DNA of 64,000 nucleotides, taken from positions 558,257 to 622,256 of the forward strand of contig VWZS01006719.1 of assembly GCA_013397075.1 (NCBI GenBank), given 5' to 3'. The notes beneath the pieces were generated by a model that did not search any database, was not told where the DNA came from, and was given only the letters and a program-made list of their open reading frames with translations. Shown here one piece after another: positions 29,298-39,102 of this stretch; positions within the stretch are counted from its first letter, which is position 1, and each line of letters opens with the position of its first letter. This DNA comes from Rhabdornis inornatus. Its lineage: Eukaryota > Chordata > Aves > Passeriformes > Rhabdornithidae. Position numbers and translations under genes: made by a program.

Positions 29298-30472
29298 GCC
29301 AGGTTTTTTGGTGGAGCATCAGATTAAAGGGAGTTAAGAGCTCCCTGTAGCTGTATGAGCCTGTTTGTCCTGTTAGTAGGCAGAGGGAAGGGGGGACACC
29401 CTCTAAAGGACACCTGGGCAAGGCAGCCAGCAGGTATAGAGGATAGAGAGGATGCCCAAAGCACACATCCCCCTGTTTGGAAGTTAATTTATGAGACCTG
29501 TACCCAAAATCTCCATTTTGGGCTGGATTGAACACCCAGGTCTTGAGCATGTCTTGCTCCAGGACTCTCCTCTTCCTGCTGTTTTAGTGCAGCTCCCCCC
29601 TAGTTTTAGTTCTTAGCACCTGCAGTGATTAAAGACTGTAATGACACAAGCAGCTTGAATAGGGAGGGCAGGAAAAAGCTGTAAATAGGTACCAGTGTCC
29701 TGATTTTCATATCACTAGGAAGTATTGTGGTAACCAAATCTTTCAGGGGACACAAAATCCTTTGGATTGTCTATCCAAAGGAGCTGTTAGACTAAGATTT
29801 GGAAACTTCATCCACTTGTTCTCAGTAGCAACTGATAGTCACAATGACGTTTCCTTTTTCTCAGCAACTGTGTGTGTTTAGAGGAACACAGACATCAAAA
29901 CCAAATTGTATGCATTTAAATATGACCTCTGCAACAATTATGGCAGCAAAAATATAGGATAAAGTAGAGCTTAATGTCTCTATTCAAGTACTTTTATCTC
30001 TTAAGGGCCTGTTTCAGAAACACAGCTGAACTCAGAGACACAGGCTTTCCTTCCCCCACTCTTCCAATGCAGAAAATAATTTAAATTCTGCAAGTGCTAA
30101 ATTGACCTTGCATTCTCCTCTGCTTGCTTGCTAACTACTTTAACAAGTGGTGCTTCCAGCCCTTCACAGCACATCCAGAACAGAAAGTGATGCAAATGTG
30201 AACTGATAGGATCAGAGAGCTTTACCCTACCATCAATTTCTATATAAATCCAGATGGAACATCAACAGGAATTCTGCAGACAGGAGATGACCCAAAGCCA
30301 AGACCAATGCAGCACTAATAAATCTTGATGTTGTCATGTTGTTCTGCCACACTCCCATCCTTTCTGAGGTCTAAAATATTACATCAATTCCCATCTGGGA
30401 CAAGGCCCAGAGTGTAATTTCATTCTCTTCTAATGCTTTCAGCTGACAAGGCTGTCAACAGGCAAGTCTTAG

Positions 30473-30499
30473 TCACTGAAACCAAAGCAGTTTCAGTGA
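30473..30499. repeat. Perfect 10-bp inverted repeat with 7-nt loop
   Basis: TCACTGAAAC (30473-30482) and GTTTCAGTGA (30490-30499) are exact reverse complements. No surrounding element was recognised. Confidence 0.8.
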
Positions 30500-32447
30500 G
30501 GCAGCAATATTCACAGCTTCAGACATAAACTATAGCAAATACAATATCCTTTAGCATAGCTCTTAATTGCATCAACTAGCAGCTGTCACTTAAGCATTGA
30601 CAATGCAACACAGTACAGTGAATTTTTCCAGGAAGCAAGCAAGGCTCTCTAAAAATCTCCGATCAGTCTTGATTTTCTGCTCCAGATGGATTTTCAAAGT
30701 CCTGTTTGGAATTCACTCTTCTTGTTATACAATATCCATGTACACTGTTCTTAGAGGTATACTTTGATTAAAGAAAGATTTATGGGCTTCTGTTTTGAAT
30801 TTGTATTTTTCAAAGCCAAAATGCATACAAAAAAGTTTTAATAAAGTCTGAAAAGCTGCTCAGAGTACACTCAAATAACAGAGAGCTCATGTAACTGGAT
30901 TTGTGCCACACACTGTTACAACAGCATTGCTAATCCAAGAAGATGCAGAGGTATCAAAGGGATACTGAGGAAGTGCCACAGCAATGTTTTAGGATCAAGT
31001 CATCTCTGTCAGCTCTTCAAGACACACAATTTATAAACAATTGTCATCAACAGCCTTGTATGCTCAGCACAAAGGAGAAGGCAGTGCTATGGAACAGTTT
31101 CCTGGGAGTTCTTCCCACATTAACAAGTCCTCACTGGAAGGTAAAAAAACCCTGGGATGCAGCACACTGTTTATTGCATAGACTGCAGTGAACAGAGACA
31201 CCAAATCCAAAACCCTCTAAAGCCAGTAGATGGTTCCCAGAGCTATAGTAGATCCCTGATCATCCCATCATACAGTTCCCTGCCTTTCTGAACTGCAGCA
31301 TACATCTACTAAAAAGCAACTTTGAAGAATCTTTTCTCAGTATCACTGAAAAATAGAAATAGCTGGAGAGTCTTTATCAGTAATGTATCCCCAGAAGCAC
31401 ACAAGAACCAGGTGCAAGTCTGGCATGGGTTTCTACAGCAATACTCTTCCACCTTGGCATTTAATTCAGATTGCTCCAGAGCAGTCCTGTCTGCATCTGG
31501 AAAAATAAATTATTGTCCTTCCAGTAACAAAAAGGCTTTTGATACACCCCTCACAGGGCAGGAGAAAGGGAATAAAAAGTGTTTGAAGCCAGCTGGTGGA
31601 GTCCAGCCTCCCAAAATACAAACCTAACTTTTTGCCAAAGTCCAGGCAGAAGATGGCTCCTTCCATATCTACAGCAAACACAACAAATATTATTTCCAAC
31701 ATGCACTGCTGAATTCAGACACAGCTTTCCCCTCACCTCACATACTGCCATGGTCACAGTTTCCTTCCACTTCTCCCCTCAAATGGTTTGTGCTGTTTCA
31801 ACCCCTCCCTGTCTTTCAAGTGCAAGAAGTCTGCAACCATGAGCAGGGAAGAATAACTACATCAAGAGAACTGCTACTTCTTAGCTCAGTGAACACCATT
31901 GAAATTTGAACCTTCAATGGACAAACAAGTATGACCAAGCTTTGAATCAGAGCACTGAATGGAAAACCAGGACACAAGCCAAGAGAAATTAGCAAGATTC
32001 TGCTATTACCTATGACAGTGGAGGTAAATTACTTTTATTTTCAGTCCCCACCCTCAGCTGCCAGAAACTTGCCCCAAGGGCTGGTGCAGGATGGGAGAGA
32101 ATGAAGGAGACAATGCCTAACAACATATCCACCGTAGATGTTGCCCAAGATTTAGCCTGCAAATGCCAAGCAGCACCCAGTTTCACACATAAACATTCAA
32201 GGAAGATAGCAAAGCTAATAGTTCAATTAAAGCAATAAATCCTCCACCCTCTCTTGTTTTCTGAAATGACTTGGTATAAAGTCTCATCTACAATTTTTTT
32301 TGTCTTATCAGAAAAGGGACCTGCTCATTTGGCAGTAATATTTATTGTGCTCAGCAAATGCTATCACATTTCCCCTTTTAACACATATAACCCATCTCTA
32401 AAATCTTGCCTTCTCACTGTATCTTAAAAAGTACAGTGTGAAAATAC

Positions 32448-32494
32448 AAAAAAAAAAAAAAAGGAAAAAAGAAGAAGAGAAAAAGAAAAAAAGA
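32448..32494 (+). repeat. A-rich purine tract
   Basis: A15 followed by GGAAAAAAGAAG-type purine sequence, 47 bases without a pyrimidine. It could be the degraded tail of a retroposed element, but no element body was recognised in front of it. Confidence 0.75.
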
Positions 32495-35318
32495 CATAGC
32501 AGACTCCAGTGATTCAGAGTAACCCGCTCCAGCTTGTGTTTTTAAAAATAGCTTTAAAGTCACACCAGATTTTTTTGTTTCATTTTTACCAGCATGTTCA
32601 GGCTTGTCTCAGTTTCCTGTTCTTCTTCCATTCAAGTCTATGGAAATTTTGTCTTCAGTGTAATCAGATAAAGAAAATCAGGCACATTCAGTTCTCAAAA
32701 AGTAATCAGAAAGACATTAAAGGGCACAGCCTAGTGAGGGCACCACTACACATCTCTGAAGTCTCTTTACAGTCACCTTTTTTCAAACTCTGCCCACAGG
32801 TGAAGTACAGAACAGATGTCACTGAATTTCTGGGACCTAAACAACACCTCGTGCCAATGAACAGGATTGGAAGAGTAAAATCATGGCTACAGCCCTCAAC
32901 AGATCATCCTCCCTGTATCTTCATCCCCTGAAAATGCCAATCCCAGTCTCCAGGAGTGAGCAGCTGTCCCCAGAGCCCTGAACCCCAGAGGGCAGCCTGA
33001 GGTCCCAGAGCCATGTCCCATCCCTTCCCCTTCCCAGGGCTGTTTGCAGCCATCCCTCTCGGGCTCTGCCCAGCACAGCTCAGGGAGCCTTTGCTCCTCC
33101 CCAGGCTTTGTGCATCCTCCTTCCACTTGTGCACACAGAGCCCTGCCAGCCTCCAGGCAGCTCCCAGGACAAATAGGCTGGCTGCTATTTTCAGCAGGAG
33201 CCACTGTCATTGCTTGGGCTCACATCAAGGCAATATTTTTCTTACGTTTTTTCCAAATCCTAACTGTAGGGAAAAAAGAAAGACATTATCCCCCATGTAG
33301 TGAGTTCAGACTCATGTGCCAGGTCTTAAATTGACAAGTAAGAGCTACATTTTGTCCCAAATACTTTGTCTAAAGCTTTTCCAAGCTGACCTGTGCAGTC
33401 AGTGGTGCCTGAGTAACCATAGCAGCATATTTGAACAATGCCAAATAGTTTTGAACAGAGCCTGGAGCTGCTGATGGACATGAGGAGGGAGCTGGATTTG
33501 CTCCTCTCCAAGACCAAACTGAGAGTGAGGATGGGCAGGTGAGAGTGCTGGTACAGCCTCAGAATTAATATGGCACCACAAGTGAAAATGGGAGCCAAAC
33601 CAGCTCTGGGAGACTCCTGAATTGTCTGGATATCTGTGGCCACCATAGTGACCCAACCAGTCAGTGGTGACCACTCCCTTGCAAAGCCTTGTAGGCACCA
33701 GGGTTCCACTTGACCAGAGCCCCCAAGAGGCCAGGAGTCCAAAGGACATACTGACAGCTGTTGGCCAGTTACATGAAATCATCCTTGATGCAGAGAGGTA
33801 TTTACCTACTGCAGTTATCCCTGGAGCTAGAAGTATCTGCAAGACCTTAGAAGCCTTGAAAAAGCTAATTAGTGCACTGCCATAAATAATTTGATCTCTT
33901 AGGGAGGATATGTACTCGCTACACAGTAACAGCTTTCTTTAATGGAAAAAAGGATGATTTGCCCATGTATATCTCTATTTTACTATAGATGTTTATCAAC
34001 TGTTTATCATTTACCATAAAAAAAGGGGAAAAAAAAAGAAACCCTGGCCTAAAACACAGCTCATTCCTGTGAGCTACACCATCCCTGGAAAGCAAATCTA
34101 GGTCTGTCTTGTTTTGTCAGACTCAAATGCCTCTTGCAGGGAAATCTCACATAAAATTAAAAGTCAGTGCAGATCCCTTCTCCCAGACCCTTTTTTTCAG
34201 CTGCAGAGGTAGAATAAAGCTGCACAGGACAATCTCTTCCAAGCTCTGCACCGGGGAGGAGGCAGCTGCCTGCTCTGTGCCCTCTGAAGTGGGAGGAAAA
34301 CCAGTTGCTGCCTGATACAGGAAAAACAGCCATTCTGGAACCACAGCAGGACAGCACATCAGGTTCCCCACTGCAAATCAACAGCCAACACCAAGTAAAA
34401 TAAAAAATATTAACAAAAGGAAAGTTATAAATCCCCTGCTTAGCTGGTGTTGTTACCCAGAAGTTTTAACATCCTGTTTTTAATAAATGAGGTTGCCCTT
34501 TAAGGAGATTCCTTTCACCTGCTGAGGTCAGCAGAGCAATCTGCAGTGGGGGAGATAAGCCCAGGTGATGAACTCTGTTACAGTAACTAAGGATTTAAAG
34601 TTACTCATCAGCTGGTTTAAGTGCTCTCAAAGACAAAATGTAAAAGAGGATCTAGTACCCCAAAAACCACAGAAATACTCCTAAGAAACAGCCATTTTTA
34701 CTTCTCTCAGTACTTATTCTTAAAAAGCACTCCAGGACTGCTGCTGGGAGCAGTTAGGTGACATGAAAACCAGGGCAAGCCTCTTGCAGACTCCTTTTAG
34801 CACAGGAGGAAAGCACACCCAGTGCCACAGAGGCTCCAGCCAGCCCTGTGTGAGGTCAGCTCTGCCCCTGAGACTCAGGACAGGCTGAGGGGCAGCGAGG
34901 GAACCAGTGGGTACCACAAAGACTCAGCATCCTTCCCGTGGCAGGAGCCCCTGGGAGCAGCAGCGCCAGGAGCTGAACTGCCTGGGAGCCAGTGCAGGTG
35001 AAACACCAAAGCATCCTTCATAAACAAAACAATTTCTCCCACTGGCACCAAGCCATCAGGGAGCTTCTGTATTTCAAGCTTTGCCAAAACATCAGCCCAG
35101 CCCTCCTGTGGAGAAAGAAATGGCTCCTTGAACTCTTTGTGCAAATTTGTACTTTTCTAAGCACAGCCTTTTAGAAACAGCTATAGCCAGGGGGGCAATT
35201 AATTCAATTCTTTCCAGAGGATTTTTAGCTCTGAAAAACTCATGTATTATTTAAGCATCACAGCTAACCATGAACATCATCAAGGTCCAACTTTCTCTTT
35301 GTGAAGGGGAAAAAGGGA

Positions 35319-35349
35319 TCCAGAGACCTTTTGGTGAAAGGTCTCTGGA
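35319..35349. repeat. Perfect 13-bp inverted repeat with 5-nt loop
   Basis: The left arm TCCAGAGACCTTT (35319-35331) and right arm AAAGGTCTCTGGA (35337-35349) are exact reverse complements around TGGTG. Flanking pairing is weak. It lies in otherwise featureless sequence. Confidence 0.85.
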
Positions 35350-36712
35350 AAAATTCCACATCACCTTCAACCCCCACCCTGATTCCCTGGCTACCAAGAG
35401 AGACCTTTCATTTCTGGAGGAGCTTGGCAGTGCCTGACTCTCTCCATCAGCAGGGCCCTTGCTGTGTCTTGCCTCAGATTTCTAAGCAGCATCAAGGGAT
35501 CATCATCTGTGGCAGATGCCTCAGCCAGACTAGTGTCCCTTTTTAGGGCTTCTGCACTTCTAGAAGCATTCAGGATGATTCAGTAAAAGAAGTCTGATCT
35601 TGCCTCCCAACCTGGATAACTAAAATCAGCTGGATGAAGAATCTTTACAGAGTCAGGTGCCATTAGCAAAGAAATAAATCTAACCTATAGTTACAGCAGC
35701 ATGGTTTCAGAACAACCATTACCCTGATTGAGAAAGTGCCAGCTTTAAATACCTAATACAACACCGCAGCTTCACTACTGACCTGCTTTTCACCTTTGGG
35801 AAAGGCCTGAGGGAAATCAGGTTTCTAAAGTAAAACAGAATCAGCTTCTCCCTGGCAGTCCCATGTATTCACTCACTGGTGAAATGCGTGTAAAAATGGG
35901 GGTAGAGCTTTGCTGTCTTCCCTGCATTTTTGAGACCTAAACCAGCAGTTCAGTGGGCAAGTGCAGCCCAGCCAAAAGCTGCCTGGATCAGGAGTTGGTC
36001 TCCCATGCACAGAGGAGCCCAGAGGCAGATGTGATCCTCCTTCCCTCACCTACAGACAGCAAGTATGTAGCTGGAGCCTTCAAGCAAACTCAAAACACAC
36101 GAGACTACATTTTCTAGTGGCCAGGCATATAGGAAAATAACTTGTCTTTGAAAAAATATAACTGGACTTAAATACACCAAATGCTCAGCTTGTTGTCAGC
36201 CAACAGCCAATGCAGCAAGGCTGTACAGAGAGGATGGTGCAATACAGAGATTGAAGAGCATTCACAGCCAAGCAGCCACCTGCAGACCTGGCCAGTTACA
36301 GCTCCCAGACTCTTGGCTTGTTGGAATCACTGATATTGCTTTTAGGTGGCCCAGCTCTGCCTGGTTTTAAAGAAAAACATTTTCTAGAAATCTGCACCAC
36401 TGCATGTTCCAAGTGCTGTCACTCAGCTTTCCATAAGTTATTACTTCTGTGCATTCAGAGCAGTTTGGGAACTGAAGGTTGTGTTGTCAGTTCCACACTC
36501 CATAAACAATATAGATGAGGAATGTGGTAATATTCACTCCTGTTTTGCCATCTGCTTATATATTCATATAAAACATGTGACTCCCAGGATGTAGAGCAGC
36601 AGAATAACAGCCATGGCTATCCACTTCCAAGAGAAAGGTACAAAAATTAACACATCTTTTTTTTCTTAATGAAAAGGTACTACTGCACAAAAAAATGTGT
36701 ATATACATATAT

Positions 36713-36718
36713 TTTATT
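36713..36718 (-). terminator. Alternative distal polyadenylation signal AATAAA
   Basis: A canonical AATAAA on the minus strand about 2.2 kb after the stop. It would extend the 3' UTR through the AT-rich stretch at 36650-37440. It is in low-complexity sequence, so chance occurrence is likely. Confidence 0.2.
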
Positions 36719-37465
36719 AAAAAATAATTAAAGAAACCCTTTTACATTAAATACATACCACTTACCCTTGGCTTTTACTGAAGAGTCAATGTCTAAAAAA
36801 TCCCACCAAAGTCTTCCTCCAAAATGCCCACCATCTGAACTATTTAATGAGTAAAACCCGAATCAACCCAACAAAGCACAGCCCCCCACCATTAAACACC
36901 TTCCCATGTGCAGGTGGGGCTTCTTACTCAGGTGCATATGGCTGAAGGCTGTGAGTGTGTTTAAACAACTCTGAATAAAGATCAACATGGCCAAGAGATG
37001 TGTAAAGACCTCCCTCAACCAAGCATTGAACTGGTGTTCAAAGCAGCAGAGCCCACCACCCACATGGGCTCCAGGACATTCAGCAAAGCGTCCAAGACAA
37101 TTTCACTGTTGCACCTTTTAAGAACAGAGTGAAGTATGTGTCACTCCAGAGTTGAGCTCCTCCAGCCTCTTCTGGGCACCAACGAGAGATGAGAATTTTG
37201 CACTTCTCCTCGCCTCACAACACAGATTCTTTTGGTATGAAGTGACTTTTGTGGTTTGTTTTTTTTCCTTAGGGCAGGGAAAGCATGTGTGTGTATTTTA
37301 AAGACAATCACAACTTGAGGCATTTAGGGAATAAAGAAAATTCTTACAAGACTGTACTTCTACCAGTCTAGAGAGACAGCAGGTGAACTCATAGAAGCTA
37401 TGAAAGAGAATATTCAGTGTCTTGTGTGACTATAAAAGAATTAAGAGACTCATTTTACAGTGCAT

Positions 37466-37471
37466 TTTAAT
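37466..37471 (-). terminator. Candidate NPTX2 polyadenylation signal ATTAAA
   Basis: The minus strand reads ATTAAA, the commonest variant of the canonical hexamer, about 1.4 kb after the stop codon. It was chosen over the other candidates because it gives a UTR of typical length for this gene. Cleavage would fall near 37445-37455. Confidence 0.35.
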
Positions 37472-37616
37472 TAAAAGTTCATTATAAGAATTTTCTTTTA
37501 AGAACAGCATACTACATATTCATGGAAATATGTAACTTTACCCTACAAATGGGACTGTCACCATATTATTCTTACAATTCAAACATATGAAAAATAAAAT
37601 ATGATATTTAGCTTTA

Positions 37617-37658
37617 TAAATTCCCCCTCCCCCCCTTTAAATCCTTTTTCTTTTAAAT
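37617..37658 (-). promoter_or_regulatory. Cluster of three AUUUA motifs in the probable 3' UTR
   Basis: The minus strand has ATTTA at 37617-37621, 37638-37642 and 37654-37658, separated by a purine-rich segment. AUUUA clusters are the core of AU-rich instability elements common in immediate-early mRNAs. None is the nonamer UUAUUUAUU form, and the local AT content makes such motifs likely by chance. Confidence 0.3.
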
Positions 37659-38418
37659 AACAAAAGTATTAACTCTTTCCCAGTACAGTGCATTTGCTAT
37701 CTGCGAGCCACAAACCAAGTAGTCACATCAACGCCAAGGAAACAGCAACATTGTTTGCAAAATATTGAGAAAAAATGATAAAAAAAATATAGTAGTCAGC
37801 CCAGTGCTTACAGAAGAGACAGTCAACAAGAATTGAAAGAGCAGCACAGTTTCATATTACATAGACCATTATAATAACATATAAACCAGTGCAGAAGACT
37901 TTTATGCTGGAAAAATAGCAATTCTCAGCAAGCAGAAACTGAACTTTGGCACTTGCTCATAAAAAGGCCTTTCAAAGCAAAACAAAATGGAAATTCACTT
38001 AATCACAGCTTGTATATTTAAAAAAATAAAAGACATTGACTGAAGCAAGAGAAACAATAGAGAAAAGTGTACAAGCCAGGTCACTAGGAATTCAGTACAT
38101 TCAGCCTACAGAAAATACAAGTACAATCTTTCAGCCACCCACCTGTGCTGGGATCCTGGCTAGCAAAGGACAGGCTTTGGGACAGAACCTCACCTGAAGC
38201 ACCTCGGCTTCAATGGAGCTGTGCTGATTAAACAGCCCTTTCTTCAAATTGAACTATACAATGTGTCTCCAATACATCACCTCTTTATCATAAAATAAGG
38301 ATTTCTAATCTGCAAATTAAAAAGCAAGAGCCTTGCACTCAGACAGTGGCTGTTCTGCTCTACCCATAGTTGCACCATAACCACTGCAGTGTAAGGATTA
38401 AGTGGTTTTTTTGGTTTG

Positions 38419-38432
38419 TTTTTTTTTTTTTT
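38419..38432 (+). repeat. T14 homopolymer in the probable NPTX2 3' UTR
   Basis: Fourteen consecutive T on plus, so the NPTX2 transcript would carry A14 if the 3' UTR extends this far. Confidence 0.85.
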
Positions 38433-38761
38433 AAGGGCTAAAAAAGAATGGCTTCATTTCAAAGGGGAGATGATAGACTGGAAGGAGGAGCTCCCATTTA
38501 GTCTGTTAATCCTGGTGCTGTCAGCACTGCACATGATCAGGAACATGACAGTGAAGTGTGCACACTGTTCTCCCTCCCTGCAGAACTGATGGTCTAAGCT
38601 CAGGCCCAACCAAAGGCTTCTGCAGGCCAAAGCACATTTTTGGATCAGGCCATAAGAAAGCAAGGGCTGCTCTAGTCAAGAAGTGCTCCTTTCATAGCCA
38701 GGCTCAATGCCCCAAACTAGCAGCTATCTTTGCACTGAGGCAGTTTACTCAATTATTTTTT

Positions 38762-38767
38762 TTTATT
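38762..38767 (-). terminator. Alternative early polyadenylation signal AATAAA
   Basis: A canonical AATAAA on the minus strand lies only about 110 nt after the stop, so using it would give a very short 3' UTR. It is embedded in a T/A run and could be chance. Confidence 0.2.
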
Positions 38768-38874
38768 CCTTCAAGGAGTTAAGACTGGGGAAGGGCAAGG
38801 AGAAAAATAAGTGCTTTAGATTGCACAGAAGATTGTCCTACTAAAGGGGGCACTTGGATGGGAAGTGATCACAG

Positions 38875-39102
38875 CTACAAGTCAAGCAGACGCTCCTCAC
38901 AGGTCTCCACAGGCCATTTAGTAGCACCTCCAAACACGTCCACGTTGTTATCGACCCAGGGGATGATGTTGCCAGGCATGTTAATAGAGCAGTTGGCAAT
39001 ATTCATGATGTCTTCAGCTTTTAAGACCCTGTCCCAAATATTGAACTGGCTCATCTCCCCAACGAAGGCTTGAGTTGCATCAAATCTTCCTCCTACTGTG
39101 TC
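38875..39102 (-). CDS. NPTX2: NPTX2 terminal coding exon 5
   Basis: This exon encodes residues 366-440 and the TAG stop (38875-38877). It starts DTVGGRFDATQAFVGEMSQF after the acceptor TAAAG| (AG at 39103-39104) and ends with WPVETCEERLLDL, the NPTX2-specific C-terminus. D373 and Q376 lie in a region of pentraxins that contributes calcium ligands (family knowledge, not tested here). N402 (NCS) is a third N-glycosylation sequon, also present in mammals. No frameshift or stop interrupts the exon. Confidence 0.97.
   Translation of the reverse strand, partial: DTVGGRFDATQAFVGEMSQFNIWDRVLKAEDIMNIANCSINMPGNIIPWVDNNVDVFGGATKWPVETCEERLLDL

Larger units (their letters stand above)
22001..36700. other. 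Non-coding region downstream of NPTX2
   Basis: No supported exon. It includes the longest plain open frame outside the CpG island (183 codons, 27369-27920 minus), which matches nothing I know and is within chance expectation. It also holds several inverted repeats and A-rich tracts. Some blocks could be old, unrecognised transposon remnants. Confidence 0.55.
37450..38874 (-). other. NPTX2: Probable NPTX2 3' UTR
   Basis: About 1.4 kb follows the TAG stop on the minus strand up to a possible ATTAAA signal at 37466-37471. The length resembles that of mammalian NPTX2 3' UTRs as I recall them. The region is AT-rich, has no coding features, and carries a T14 run on plus (38419-38432), so an A14 tract would be present in the transcript. 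Alternative ends are possible at AATAAA 38762-38767 (short UTR) or 36713-36718 (long UTR). Confidence 0.4.

Noticed and set aside
33326..33842. Two overlapping minus-strand open frames of 138 and 147 codons
   Set aside because: They are in different frames of the same strand, have lengths expected several times by chance, and look like no known protein.
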